From NCBI RefSeq assembly GCF_902859875.1, contig NZ_CADIKF010000011.1:62001-126000 (forward strand): a stretch of DNA of 64,000 bases, in the 5' to 3' direction. Source of the stretch: Paraburkholderia solisilvae. Lineage in GTDB: Bacteria; Pseudomonadota; Gammaproteobacteria; Burkholderiales; Burkholderiaceae. Shown here one piece after another: positions 8,311 through 16,686 of this stretch. The notes below the pieces were generated by a model that saw only the letters and a program-made list of their open reading frames with translations, was not told the origin of the DNA and ran no database searches. Each line of letters starts with the position of its first letter. The first letter of the stretch is position 1. The position numbers were made by a program, and so were the translations under genes.

Positions 8311-9171
8311 ATGGCCGCCACGCTCGAACTTGCCGAAAGCCACCCGTCCCGCGCGTTGCGCAAGCGCGCCGTCGGCGCCGGCATCCGTTCATCGCTCACG
8401 CGCCGCGCCGCACTGCGCGCCGCGTCGCTCGCGTTGTGCGTTGCGATGTGGCAGCTTGCGGTCCACTACCGGCTGTCGCTCGGCATCGTCACGTTCGCGA
8501 ATGTGCCATCGCCGGCCGACGTGATACCGGCGCTATGGGCATTGCTTCATTCGCCGAAGCTGCCGATGCATCTCGCGGCCAGCGTCACCCGCGTGCTGGT
8601 CGGCTTCTGCGCGGCCGCCGCGGTCGGCGTCGGGTCCGGTCTCGCGATCGGCCGCTACCGGATGCTCGAAGACACGCTACTGCCGCCGCTCGAAGTGTTG
8701 CGGCCGATTCCCGCGGTCGCATGGATTCCGCTCGCCATCCTGATGTTTCCGTCGTCGGAACTGAGCATGATGTTCATCACGTTTATCGGCGCGCTGTTCC
8801 CGATTCTGCTGAACACCGTGCACGGTGTCGAAGCGCTCGACCCGCGCCTCGTGGCCACCGCGCGCAGCCTCGGCACGAAGCCGCTTGCGCTCTATACCGA
8901 AGTCATCCTGCCGGGCGCGGCGCCGGCGATCTTCACCGGCCTGTCGATCGGCATGGGCACCGCGTGGTTCTGTCTCGTCACAGCCGAGATGATCGCCGGC
9001 CAGTACGGAATCGGCTACTTCACGTGGGAGTCGTACACGTTGCAGAACTATGCGGACATCGTCGTCGGCATGGCGCTGATCGGTGTGCTCGGCATGGGCA
9101 GCAGCGCGCTCGTGAAGCGCATCGGCACGGCGCTGACGCCGTGGTATCGGCTGCGCGGAGCCCGGCAATGA
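8311..9171 (+). CDS. ABC transporter permease, SsuC/TauC-like (second system)
   Basis: 286 residues, with AAGGAG about 10 nt before the ATG. It is an inner-membrane permease of the BPD_transp_1 family with about six membrane helices and the coupling loop 'VATARSLGTKPLALYTEVILPGAAP'. It follows the extended binding protein by 51 bp, and its stop overlaps the ATPase start (ATGA). It is clearly paralogous to the permease at 664-1617 but lacks that protein's long N-terminal extension, so the two transporters are separate systems rather than a recent duplication. Confidence 0.9.
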   Translation: MAATLELAESHPSRALRKRAVGAGIRSSLTRRAALRAASLALCVAMWQLAVHYRLSLGIVTFANVPSPADVIPALWALLHSPKLPMHLAASVTRVLVGFCAAAAVGVGSGLAIGRYRMLEDTLLPPLEVLRPIPAVAWIPLAILMFPSSELSMMFITFIGALFPILLNTVHGVEALDPRLVATARSLGTKPLALYTEVILPGAAPAIFTGLSIGMGTAWFCLVTAEMIAGQYGIGYFTWESYTLQNYADIVVGMALIGVLGMGSSALVKRIGTALTPWYRLRGARQ

Positions 9172-9986
9172 GCATGGACGCCGCGAGTCTCGCCGGCATC
9201 GCCCGGCATGCGCCGGGCCGCATCGACATGCGCGCGCTGACCGTCGAAGTGGGTGCGCCGCACGCGCGCTTCGCGGCGCTCGAAGCGTTCGACCTCGACA
9301 TCGCGCCAGGTCAATTCCTCTGCGTGCTCGGCCCGTCCGGCTGCGGCAAGTCGACGTTACTCAGCGCGATTGCGGGCCACGTCGCCGTGACGCATGGCGA
9401 GATCGCGGTCGATGGCGTCGCAGTCGACGGACCGCACGCTGAGCGCGGCCTCGTTTTTCAGCAGCACACGCTGTTTCCGTGGAAAACCGTTGTCGATAAC
9501 GTTGCGTTCGGCTTGAAGATGAAAGGCATCGGCGCGCGCGAACGCCGCCGCCACGCGACCGAACTGCTCGAGCTCGTCGGCCTTGCCGGCTTCGCGTCGC
9601 ACTATCCGGCGCAACTGTCGGGCGGCATGCAGCAGCGCGTCGAGATCGCGCGCGTGCTGATCAACCGGCCACGCATCTTGCTGATGGACGAACCGTTCGG
9701 TGCGCTCGACGCACAAACGCGACGCAACATGCAGACGCTGCTGCTCGACCTGTGGTCGCAGATCCGCACGACTATCGTGTTTGTCACGCATGACATCGAA
9801 GAGGCGCTGTTTCTCGGCGACCGGATCGTCATGCTGTCGCAGCGGCCCGCGCGCATCGTCGCGGACATCACCGTGCCGCTGCCGCGCCCGCGCAACGACG
9901 AAAGCACGACCGAGCCTGCGTTCGTCGAGATCAAACGCCGTTGTCTTGGCCTGTTGCACGACGTCACGCAAACGCAGGCGGCGTGA
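9168..9986 (+). CDS. ABC transporter ATP-binding protein, SsuB/TauB-like (second system)
   Basis: 272 residues from the ATG overlapping the permease stop. Walker A is GPSGCGKST at 55-63, the Q-loop region 'LVFQQHTLFPWKTVVDNV', the signature LSGGMQQRVEIARVL, Walker B 'ILLMDEPFGALDAQTR', and the switch region 'VFVTHDIEEALFLGDRI'. It energises import by the two membrane and periplasmic partners encoded upstream. A strong hairpin covers its last codons (see 9974-10003), separating the transporter genes from the HEAT-repeat/DUF971 tail of the operon. Confidence 0.93.
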   Translation: MSMDAASLAGIARHAPGRIDMRALTVEVGAPHARFAALEAFDLDIAPGQFLCVLGPSGCGKSTLLSAIAGHVAVTHGEIAVDGVAVDGPHAERGLVFQQHTLFPWKTVVDNVAFGLKMKGIGARERRRHATELLELVGLAGFASHYPAQLSGGMQQRVEIARVLINRPRILLMDEPFGALDAQTRRNMQTLLLDLWSQIRTTIVFVTHDIEEALFLGDRIVMLSQRPARIVADITVPLPRPRNDESTTEPAFVEIKRRCLGLLHDVTQTQAA

Positions 9987-10003
9987 CGTCACACGTCGCC
10001 TGC
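9974..10003 (+). promoter_or_regulatory. Intercistronic hairpin at end of ABC ATPase gene
   Basis: Arms GCAGGCGGCGTG (9974-9985) and CACGTCGCCTGC (9992-10003) pair over 12 positions with one mismatch and a 6-nt loop. The stem spans the stop codon. No U-tract follows, so it is not a classical terminator. It may stabilise the transporter mRNA or lower expression of the two genes behind it. Confidence 0.5.
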
Positions 10004-10041
10004 GCGATGTTTGCCGCCCCTCAACCCTCGACGTTCTTCTC

Positions 10042-11049
10042 ATGACCGATACCGCATCCGTTCCCGCTTTCCTCGATACCCACTTGCTGCCGGACGATGC
10101 GGCCGCCGCGTCGGCTCGTCTTGCCGCGGGCGATGCCGCCGTGCGCCGCATTGCGCTGCTCGATCTCGCAGACCTCGAAGACGCGGCGCTGGTGCCGGCC
10201 TTCGTCGCGGTCTTGCGCGACGACCCGGCGGCCGAAGTGCGCCGCGAGGCCGCCGGCGTGCTCGCCGCATGGGAACAGCGAGATGTCGTCGAAGCGTTAT
10301 GCAATGCGTTGCTCGATACGGACAGCGACGTTCGCGACGCGGCGGCCCGCAGCTTGTCCGAGCTGAAAGATCCGTCGTCCGGGCAGGTGCTGCGGCGCTG
10401 GGCCGAACGGCCCGAGCCGGCGGTGCGCCGCGCCGTGCTGCGCGGCTTGCGTGAGTTGCGCTATGCGGATGCGCTCGACCCCGCGCTGCGCGCGCTCGCA
10501 GACGCAAACGATGATGTGCGGCTCGAAGCGGTCGGCGTGCTGGGCTGGTTGAAAGATCCGCGCGCGCTCGCGCCGCTGGCAAAACTCGCGATCGACGCGG
10601 CAGGCGTGCGCGCGGACGTGCGCGGTGCGGCGGTCGGCGCGCTCGGCTTCGCAACGCATGCCGATACGGCTGTGACGTCCGCGCTGCTCGACGCGCTGCG
10701 TGACGACGCATGGCAAGTGCGCGAGCAGGCCGCGACCACGCTCGGCAAGCTGCGCCTGCAGGCGGCGCGCGACCCGCTGATCACGGCGCTCGATGACGCG
10801 TACTGGCAAGTGAGATTGCGCGCGGTGCGCGCGCTCGGTCAACTGAAGGATCGCCACGCCGCGCCCAAGGTTGCCGCGCTGTTGATGCATACGATCAGCA
10901 ATCTGCGTAAGGAAGCCGCGCTCGCGCTTGGCGAATTGAATGACGCGGATACGCTACCGGCGCTGCGCACCGCGTTGCAGGACGGCGACCCGGAGGTCCG
11001 CAAAGCGGCACGGATCGCAATCCAGCAAATGGAAGGGAGTGCCCGATGA
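10042..11049 (+). CDS. HEAT-repeat protein (PBS-lyase/E-Z type)
   Basis: 335 residues from the ATG at 10042; longer frames read back into the ATPase gene. It is almost wholly built of ~31-residue two-helix repeats of the form 'D...VR..A...LG.L.D..A...L..AL.D', about nine copies (e.g. 'DDAWQVREQAATTLGKL', 'DDAYWQVRLRAVRALGQL'). Such E-Z HEAT scaffolds bind proteins or assist cofactor attachment, as in CpcE-type lyases. There is no signal peptide, so it is cytoplasmic. It overlaps the DUF971 gene by 4 bp, which suggests the two products act together, perhaps in maturing or scaffolding the flavoprotein/ferredoxin complex. That role is inference from context. Confidence 0.88.
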   Translation: MTDTASVPAFLDTHLLPDDAAAASARLAAGDAAVRRIALLDLADLEDAALVPAFVAVLRDDPAAEVRREAAGVLAAWEQRDVVEALCNALLDTDSDVRDAAARSLSELKDPSSGQVLRRWAERPEPAVRRAVLRGLRELRYADALDPALRALADANDDVRLEAVGVLGWLKDPRALAPLAKLAIDAAGVRADVRGAAVGALGFATHADTAVTSALLDALRDDAWQVREQAATTLGKLRLQAARDPLITALDDAYWQVRLRAVRALGQLKDRHAAPKVAALLMHTISNLRKEAALALGELNDADTLPALRTALQDGDPEVRKAARIAIQQMEGSAR

Positions 11050-11345
11050 GAACGCCCGCTGAAATCCACACGAATGCTGCGGCGCGCATACTCACACTGC
11101 ACTGGGCCGACGGCAAAACGCAAACGATCACGCACGCGCAATTGCGCCGTGCCTGCCCGTGCTCCGCTTGCCGTGCCGCGCGACTCGCCGGCCGCGATAT
11201 CGCAATCGCCCCGGACGTGACGCTGACGGGCGTCGAGCCGATGGGCTATGGTGCGCAACTGCTATTCAGCGATGGCCACGCGCGCGGCATCTTTCCGTGG
11301 ACGTATCTGGAATCCGTTGCACAACAGCACGGAGCGGTGCGATGA
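11046..11345 (+). CDS. DUF971 (GBBH-like N-terminal domain) protein
   Basis: 99 residues, starting within the HEAT gene's stop (ATGA). It shows the whole DUF971 pattern: 'LTLHWADGKTQTITHAQLRRACPCSACRA', then 'VEPMGYGAQLLFSDGHARGIFPWTYL'. The Cys-x-Cys-x2-Cys group and a His resemble the zinc-binding N-terminal domain of gamma-butyrobetaine hydroxylase. Stand-alone DUF971 proteins occur in many bacteria, and the domain is also fused to the Fe-S carrier HCF101, which makes a role in Fe-S delivery to the ferredoxin plausible. It is the last gene of the operon that starts at 4009. Confidence 0.9.
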   Translation: MRTPAEIHTNAAARILTLHWADGKTQTITHAQLRRACPCSACRAARLAGRDIAIAPDVTLTGVEPMGYGAQLLFSDGHARGIFPWTYLESVAQQHGAVR

Positions 11346-11366
11346 ACGACCCGGCCCTCGCCGGCT

Positions 11367-12584
11367 TCAGAACACGCGCCCTTCGGTCAGATGCGTGGTC
11401 ACGCCGTTCAGTTCGTAATCGCCGACCACGCGCGCCTTATGCAGCAGCGGATTGTGACTGAAGATCGTGCGCAGATTGCGCCAGTGACGGTCGAGGTTGT
11501 ACACGCGTGAAGTGGCGGATGCGCCCGCGGTCTCGAACAAACGCTCGGCCGCATGCAGCGCGAGCTTGCTCACGACCAGTTGAGTTTTGGCCGTGGCGAG
11601 TGCGCTTTGCAGCACGAGCGCGTCGGCCTCTGGACGGCCTGCGCGCACTGCGTCGGCGGAGCGGTCCATCGCGCGCGCATTCTCCCGCACAAGCCCGTCG
11701 ATCGCATGGCTGTGCGCCGACAGGTCGCCGACCACCTGCTGCACAAAATGGTCTTCGCGTGCCGAAGGCGCGGGGCTGTGCATCACCGGCCGGCCATGAT
11801 CGATCACATACTGACGCGCATCGGCGACGACGTTGCGCACAATCCCGGCCGCCGTCGCGACCAGGTGCAGTTGACGCAGCGCGCCACTGTGACGGCCGAC
11901 GAGCGTCGTGCTGCCGCGGTTGATCACTTCGGTCGTGAACACCTGCACGTTGTCGAGCAGCAAACTGCCGCTTGCGGTCATGCGTTGGCCCATGCCGTCC
12001 CAGTCGTCGATAATGCGTACGCCGTCGCGCTTCACCGGAATCATGATCGACACGTGCTCACCGGTTTCGTCGAGCACATTGATACGCGCGTAGTCCGCAA
12101 ACGCGGTGCCGGTCGAGTAGTACTTCCGGCCCGACACGCGGTAGTGCTCGCCATCGCGCACCAGGCGCGTTTCGATCTCGCCGGGCCGCGACGTGCCCCG
12201 CTCGGTCGACGCGCCACCAAAAATTTCTCCGGCGCGCACGCGCTCGATCTGCACGTCGTTGAACGGCGTGCGCGGCGACAGCCTCAACACCTCGGTGACG
12301 TCGTAGTGAAGACGCAATGCATGTGCAAGATTCGAATCCGCCGCGGCCAGCGTCGCGATGACCTCGAACAGATCTTCAAGCGACCCGCCGAGGCCGCCCC
12401 ACTCGACAGGGATGCGCAGCGCGCCGAGACCCGATCGACGGAAAATCTCGAACCCCTCCCATGGAAGCTCACGCCTTGCCTCACGTTGCGCGGCGTCTTT
12501 GCCGATCGCGTGGGCGGTTTCGGGTAATGCGGCCAGTACGGCCTGCAGTCGCGCGTTCGACGCGATTTCCTGAGGGGCATTCAT
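11367..12584 (-). CDS. Acyl-CoA-dehydrogenase-fold oxidoreductase, SfnB/DszC-like
   Basis: 405 residues. N-terminal helical, beta-barrel and C-terminal helical parts of the ACAD fold are visible ('LGALRIPVEWGGLGGSLEDLFEVIATLAAADSN', 'VSGRKYYSTGTAFADYARI', 'DDWDGMGQRMTASGSLLLDNV'), ending with 'HWRNLRTIFSHNPLLHKARVVGDYELNG'. That terminal HWRN-x-RT-x4-NP block is typical of the SfnB/DszC flavin monooxygenase branch rather than of true acyl-CoA dehydrogenases, and no catalytic Glu context for CoA thioesters is evident. Such enzymes use FMNH2 and oxygen on sulfones or thiophenes. It converges on the DUF971 gene with a 21-bp gap, reinforcing the organosulfur theme. Confidence 0.85.
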   Translation of the reverse strand: MNAPQEIASNARLQAVLAALPETAHAIGKDAAQREARRELPWEGFEIFRRSGLGALRIPVEWGGLGGSLEDLFEVIATLAAADSNLAHALRLHYDVTEVLRLSPRTPFNDVQIERVRAGEIFGGASTERGTSRPGEIETRLVRDGEHYRVSGRKYYSTGTAFADYARINVLDETGEHVSIMIPVKRDGVRIIDDWDGMGQRMTASGSLLLDNVQVFTTEVINRGSTTLVGRHSGALRQLHLVATAAGIVRNVVADARQYVIDHGRPVMHSPAPSAREDHFVQQVVGDLSAHSHAIDGLVRENARAMDRSADAVRAGRPEADALVLQSALATAKTQLVVSKLALHAAERLFETAGASATSRVYNLDRHWRNLRTIFSHNPLLHKARVVGDYELNGVTTHLTEGRVF

Positions 12585-12683
12585 ACGGTCGGTTCTCTTT
12601 CCTGGGAACGTGCAAGGGGCGTTCGATGCGCGCCGCTGCAGTCAACGAGCGCAGTGAACGAGTATAAGGACCGGGGATGCCGC

Positions 12684-12709
12684 ACAAAACCAGAAATTTT
12701 TTCTTTTGT
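12684..12709. repeat. AT-rich nested inverted repeat
   Basis: ACAAAA (12684-12689) and TTTTGT (12704-12709) enclose a second pair AGAAA/TTTCT. The element lies in the 156-bp gap between the MFS gene end and the SfnB-like gene start, both on the minus strand. It could be an AT-rich operator or upstream element of the oxidoreductase gene, or a weak terminator of the transporter gene. A TATACT sequence (minus strand, about 12661-12666) could be a -10 box. Confidence 0.3.
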
Positions 12710-12740
12710 TATACGTCGATCGGGATTGAAAAGGCGTTCA

Positions 12741-14237
12741 TTAATTTCCCGATGCCGCCTCGGCCGCATGCTTCACCGGCACATCGCCCGTGTCCTTGCG
12801 AGAAACCGGGATCAGCCATGCGCTGACGACCGCGAGCACCGCAACTGCGACGACGCCCCAGAAGCTCCAGTTCAAAGCATGAAACAGAACCATCCGGACA
12901 TTCGGATTGTGCGCAAGATCGGCAAGCCCGGTCGGATGATTGAGAAGATCGCGAAGCCTTGTGGCCAGTTCACCGCTGCCGTAGTGCGTGATACCGACAT
13001 TGAGAATGGCGCCGAGCGCGGCGGCCCCGAGCGTACTGCCGAGGCTGCGGGAAAAGATGATCGCCGCAGTGGCGCTGCCGCGCATCGACCATTCAACGCT
13101 TTCCTGCACGAGCACAATACCCGTAATGCTGACGAGTCCCATACCGAATCCCATCAGGAACGAACCCATTGCAGCTACCGCGGGCTCGCTATGCGGAGTC
13201 AGGAACAGCAGAACCATCGCGCCGACCGGAAACGCCACACTGCCTGTGCGCACCGTCCGATGGATACCGAAGGTCCTGAAGAGCCGGCCCGACATCATGA
13301 CGGCGAGCGGCCAGCCCACCACAAGCGCGGTCAACGTCATGCCCGCCACGATCGGCGAACGCCCGAGCACGCCTTGCACATAAATGGGCAGAACGGTGGT
13401 CAGGCCAATCAATGCCATGCCGGCAAGCAGCGTTGCGGCATTGCTGGTGACGATCACACGCCGTGTCCATAGCTCGAGCGAGATGATCGGCGCGGCGGCA
13501 CGTTTTTCACGAAAGATAAAGAGCGCGCCGGACACCACAAAGAGTGCGGCGAGCCCAACCAGCACCCCGCCTGTCGCGTTCGTTTCCGTCAGCAAAACCA
13601 GCAGCGAGATGATCGCGATGGAAAAGAGCAGCGCGCCTGCATAATCGATCTTGACCTGACGATGTTCAACCGCCTCGCGCAGCAGAATCGCAAAACCGAT
13701 GATGGCGCACACGCCGAGTGGCAGGTTGATCCAGAAGATCCACGCCCACGCGAAGTTATCGACAATGACGCCGCCCGCAAGCGGCCCGACGACCGCCGAG
13801 ACCGCCCACACGATGGCGATCATGCCTTGTGCCCTGCCCCGCTCCTCGAGCTTGTACAGATCGCCGATGATCGTCATCGCCACCGGATAGATCGCGCCCG
13901 CGCCAAGCCCTTGCAGTACACGGAACACGATCAGCGAAGTCATCGACCAGCCGAAGCCGCACAGCAACGAGCCCGCGAGAAACAGCACAATGCCGACGAC
14001 CAGCACCGGCTTGCGGCCGAACATGTCGGAAAGCTTGCCGTAGATCGGGGTCGTCGCCGATTGCGCGAGCAGGAATGCGGAAAAGACCCAACTGTAGTAA
14101 TTGAAGCCGCCCAGTTGCCCGACCACCCGCGGCATGGCGGTAGCCACAATGGTCGACTCGATCGACACCATGAAGGTTGCCAGCATGATCGTGCCGAGGA
14201 TGAGCGAGCGCCGCGATGAAGAGACAGAAACGTGCAT
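12741..14237 (-). CDS. MFS multidrug transporter, DHA2 (EmrB/QacA-like) family
   Basis: 498 residues with about 14 hydrophobic segments. The DHA2 markers are present: 'MVSIESTIVATAMPRVVGQLGG' in helix 1, 'GKLSDMFGRKPVLVVGIVLFLAGSLLCGF' (motif A), 'VFRVLQGLGAGAIYPVAM' and 'WAVSAVVGPLAGGVIVDNFAWAWIFWINLPLG' (motif C). It should be an inner-membrane proton-driven drug efflux protein. It is divergent from a TetR gene 159 bp away, the usual arrangement for a pump repressed by its neighbour. No membrane-fusion or outer-membrane partner is adjacent, unlike the EmrA/B set at 33-37 kb. Confidence 0.92.
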   Translation of the reverse strand: MHVSVSSSRRSLILGTIMLATFMVSIESTIVATAMPRVVGQLGGFNYYSWVFSAFLLAQSATTPIYGKLSDMFGRKPVLVVGIVLFLAGSLLCGFGWSMTSLIVFRVLQGLGAGAIYPVAMTIIGDLYKLEERGRAQGMIAIVWAVSAVVGPLAGGVIVDNFAWAWIFWINLPLGVCAIIGFAILLREAVEHRQVKIDYAGALLFSIAIISLLVLLTETNATGGVLVGLAALFVVSGALFIFREKRAAAPIISLELWTRRVIVTSNAATLLAGMALIGLTTVLPIYVQGVLGRSPIVAGMTLTALVVGWPLAVMMSGRLFRTFGIHRTVRTGSVAFPVGAMVLLFLTPHSEPAVAAMGSFLMGFGMGLVSITGIVLVQESVEWSMRGSATAAIIFSRSLGSTLGAAALGAILNVGITHYGSGELATRLRDLLNHPTGLADLAHNPNVRMVLFHALNWSFWGVVAVAVLAVVSAWLIPVSRKDTGDVPVKHAAEAASGN

Positions 14238-14396
14238 GCTGGCCTATCGAAGTTGATGTTGCTGATTGAACTGGCGCGGCGCGGCAATATCCAACCGCTT
14301 AAATGTAGTAAACACTATAGATACAGGAGCGGAGCAAGGTCAAGCTATTTTGTAGGAGATGCTATATTTGAAAGGGACAAGGCGACAAGGTGGAAC

Positions 14397-15089
14397 ATGG
14401 CAAGAACAAGGGTCTTCGATGTCGACACGGCGGTCGAGACGGCAACCGGTCTGTTTTGGCGTAACGGCTACGAGCGGACTTCTCTCGCCGATCTGACCGC
14501 GGCGATGGGCATTACGCCGCCGAGCTTCTATTTCGCGTTCGGCAGCAAGGAAGGACTTTTCAAGCGGGTCCTGAAGCACTATTCGGACACGCGTCTAGGC
14601 TGGGCGGAGGAGGCATTGCAGCAGCCGACGTCGCGCGGCGTCGCCGAGTGCATGCTGTATCGGCTGGCGGATCTCTATACGGATGAGGCGTATCCGCCGG
14701 GCTGTCTTGCGGTGAATTGCGCGCTGCCGTTTACCGATGACTCAGCGTCTATCCGGCGCGAAATGGCGCAGTATCGGGCGAAGCGCAGAGAACGCCTGCG
14801 TGAGCGTTTTCAGGCGGCCAAGGACGATGGCGACCTTCCCGCCGATGCGGATGCGGATGAGCTCGCTCACTACGTGATGACCGTAGGCTGGGGACTGGCC
14901 TTTGCCGCGCAATCGGGTGCGACGCGGGACGAACTCTATCGCACGGTTGCACGCGCGTTGCAAGCGTGGCCGGCCGAACCCGCCGTCGCCGCTCAATCTG
15001 CGACGGGCCGCCGCAAGCGGAACAGGCAGCACAGCACGAATGGCGTTGCCGACCTGCCGGTGCGACGCGCATCCCGGCCTCGCGCTTGA
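14397..15089 (+). CDS. TetR/AcrR family regulator
   Basis: 230 residues from the ATG at 14397 (AAGGTGG just upstream); the frame is open further 5' but without a start signal and across the divergent promoter. Residues ~5-55 are the helix-turn-helix ('AVETATGLFWRNGYERTSLADLTAAMGITPPSFYFAFGSKEGLFKRVL'). The remainder is a helical ligand domain of the YcdC/AcrR-like group ('PPGCLAVNCALPF'). It most likely represses the divergent MFS gene. The 159-bp intergenic segment has a low-GC stretch (about 14300-14375) suited to hold both promoters and the operator, but I see no long perfect palindrome. Confidence 0.9.
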   Translation: MARTRVFDVDTAVETATGLFWRNGYERTSLADLTAAMGITPPSFYFAFGSKEGLFKRVLKHYSDTRLGWAEEALQQPTSRGVAECMLYRLADLYTDEAYPPGCLAVNCALPFTDDSASIRREMAQYRAKRRERLRERFQAAKDDGDLPADADADELAHYVMTVGWGLAFAAQSGATRDELYRTVARALQAWPAEPAVAAQSATGRRKRNRQHSTNGVADLPVRRASRPRA

Positions 15090-15237
15090 CGCGGATCACT
15101 AACCCTTTGAAGCGAGTTTTATTCCCGTCAAAACGAAGCCACGCACCATGCGCATGCGTCATTAATTTGCGCCGAATCGACACCGCGGGTCAATATGGCA
15201 GGACTGTTTCTACGATGCCTCCAAGGTGAACGAGTCC

Positions 15238-16659
15238 ATGACCGTCGCAAAGACTAGCCCTATCTCGCCGCTGGACCCGATGGCGGCCGCGCCTTTTTAC
15301 CGGCAGATCTACGACCGGTTTCGCAACGCTATTGCCAGCGGTCTGCTCAAGCCAGGCGACCGGATACCATCCGCACGCGCGTTGACCCAGGAACTGGGTC
15401 TGGCAAGAGGCACGATCGAAGCGGCTTATTCTTTACTCGCAGCCGAGGGGTATATCGTCGCACGGGGTCAGGCAGGGACCATCGTGACGCCCACCCTCGA
15501 GCCGCGAGCGCCAGTTGCTAGCGCGCTGCCGCGGACTACTGCTGAAATCGCTGAAGCCGGTTTCCGGCCGGATTCGATCTTGCCGTTCCAGATGGGCTTG
15601 CCGGCACTCGATGCGTTTCCCAGAAAAATATGGGCACGCCTCGGCGCGCGATGCGTCCGTTCGATGCAGCCGTCCGACATGATTCATCCTTCGGTCTACG
15701 GTTTGCGGGCATTGCGCACCGAAATCGCCGCCTATCTTCAGGTCTCGCGTGGCATCGATTGTTCCCCGTCTCAGGTGTTCGTGACATCCGGGTATCGCCA
15801 TACCCTTGAGCTGATTACGCTTGCGTTGCTAAAGACGGGAGATCGGGTCTGGCTTGAAGACCCGGGCTATCCGCCTTCGCGAGAGCTATTGGGCAAAATG
15901 AACGTGACTGCCGTCCCGGTGCGGGTGGACGGGGAAGGCATGGTCGTCGCCGAAGGCATCAGGTCTGCGCCGCGGGCGCGTGCGGCGTTGGTCACGCCGG
16001 CGCATCAGAGTCCGCTAAGCGTGTCGTTGTCGTTGCCTCGGCGCTTGATGCTGCTGGACTGGGCGACACGAAACAACGCGTGGATTATTGAAGACGACTA
16101 CGACGGCGAATACCGATATGTCAGCCGTCCTCTGCCTGCGCTAAAGAGCCTCGATCGCGACGGGCGCGTGCTGTACGCGGGCACGTTCAGCAAGGTGCTT
16201 TTCCCGAGCATCCGGCTTGCGTATCTTGTCGTGCCGAACACGCAGGTGGAACGCTTCGAGCAGATCATGCATACCTTTGTGGGTGGCAGTCCTGAACTGA
16301 CACAAGCGATCGTCAGCGCGTTCATCAAGGAAGGGCATTTCGCGCGCCATATACAACGGATGCGAAAACTGTACGCCGAGCGTCGCGCGGCGACCGTCGC
16401 GGGCCTTGAAAGCGTGCTGGGCAAACACATCCGAATCGATGCACAGCCCGGCGGCATGCACCTGATCTTGCGACTGCAGGGCCGACGCTCGGATCGCCGT
16501 CTCGTCGTGCGCATGCGGGAACAGGGCCTGTACGCCGAAGCGCTGACGGATTGGACGATGGATGGCGAGGGTGCCTCGTCCTTACTGCTGAGCTTCACGA
16601 ATATCGACTCCCAGGGCACCGCCGAAAAATTGGGGAAACGGATTCTGAAGCTGTTATGA
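15238..16659 (+). CDS. MocR-type GntR regulator with aminotransferase-like domain (1)
   Basis: 473 residues from the ATG at 15238, which has AAGG 11 nt upstream; a GTG four codons earlier is formed by that ribosome-binding sequence itself and is less likely. Residues ~25-95 are a GntR winged helix ('FYRQIYDRFRNAIASGLLKPGDRIPSARALTQELG'). The rest is a fold-type I aminotransferase domain with PLP lysine K319 in 'GTFSKVLFPSIRLAYL'. MocR proteins use PLP-bound ligands to activate nearby genes. The same-strand AhpD-like gene begins 122 bp on, behind a repeat-rich spacer (16692-16734), making it the most likely target. Confidence 0.9.
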   Translation: MTVAKTSPISPLDPMAAAPFYRQIYDRFRNAIASGLLKPGDRIPSARALTQELGLARGTIEAAYSLLAAEGYIVARGQAGTIVTPTLEPRAPVASALPRTTAEIAEAGFRPDSILPFQMGLPALDAFPRKIWARLGARCVRSMQPSDMIHPSVYGLRALRTEIAAYLQVSRGIDCSPSQVFVTSGYRHTLELITLALLKTGDRVWLEDPGYPPSRELLGKMNVTAVPVRVDGEGMVVAEGIRSAPRARAALVTPAHQSPLSVSLSLPRRLMLLDWATRNNAWIIEDDYDGEYRYVSRPLPALKSLDRDGRVLYAGTFSKVLFPSIRLAYLVVPNTQVERFEQIMHTFVGGSPELTQAIVSAFIKEGHFARHIQRMRKLYAERRAATVAGLESVLGKHIRIDAQPGGMHLILRLQGRRSDRRLVVRMREQGLYAEALTDWTMDGEGASSLLLSFTNIDSQGTAEKLGKRILKLL

Positions 16660-16686
16660 CCGCGGGCCGCGCTTGTGCAGCCGGCC

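Noticed and set aside
8115-9167. Apparent N-terminal extension of the second ABC ATPase
   Set aside because: It is another frame of the permease and binding-protein genes, Arg-rich and without pattern.
11553-12527. Long plus-strand open frame opposite the SfnB-like gene
   Set aside because: Composition (His/Arg/Ala rich) is that of a shadow frame in GC-rich DNA; the minus-strand gene has full family similarity.
12741-14396. Palindromic TetR operator between the MFS and TetR genes
   Set aside because: Only 4-bp arms (TAGT...ACTA) could be found; too short to call.
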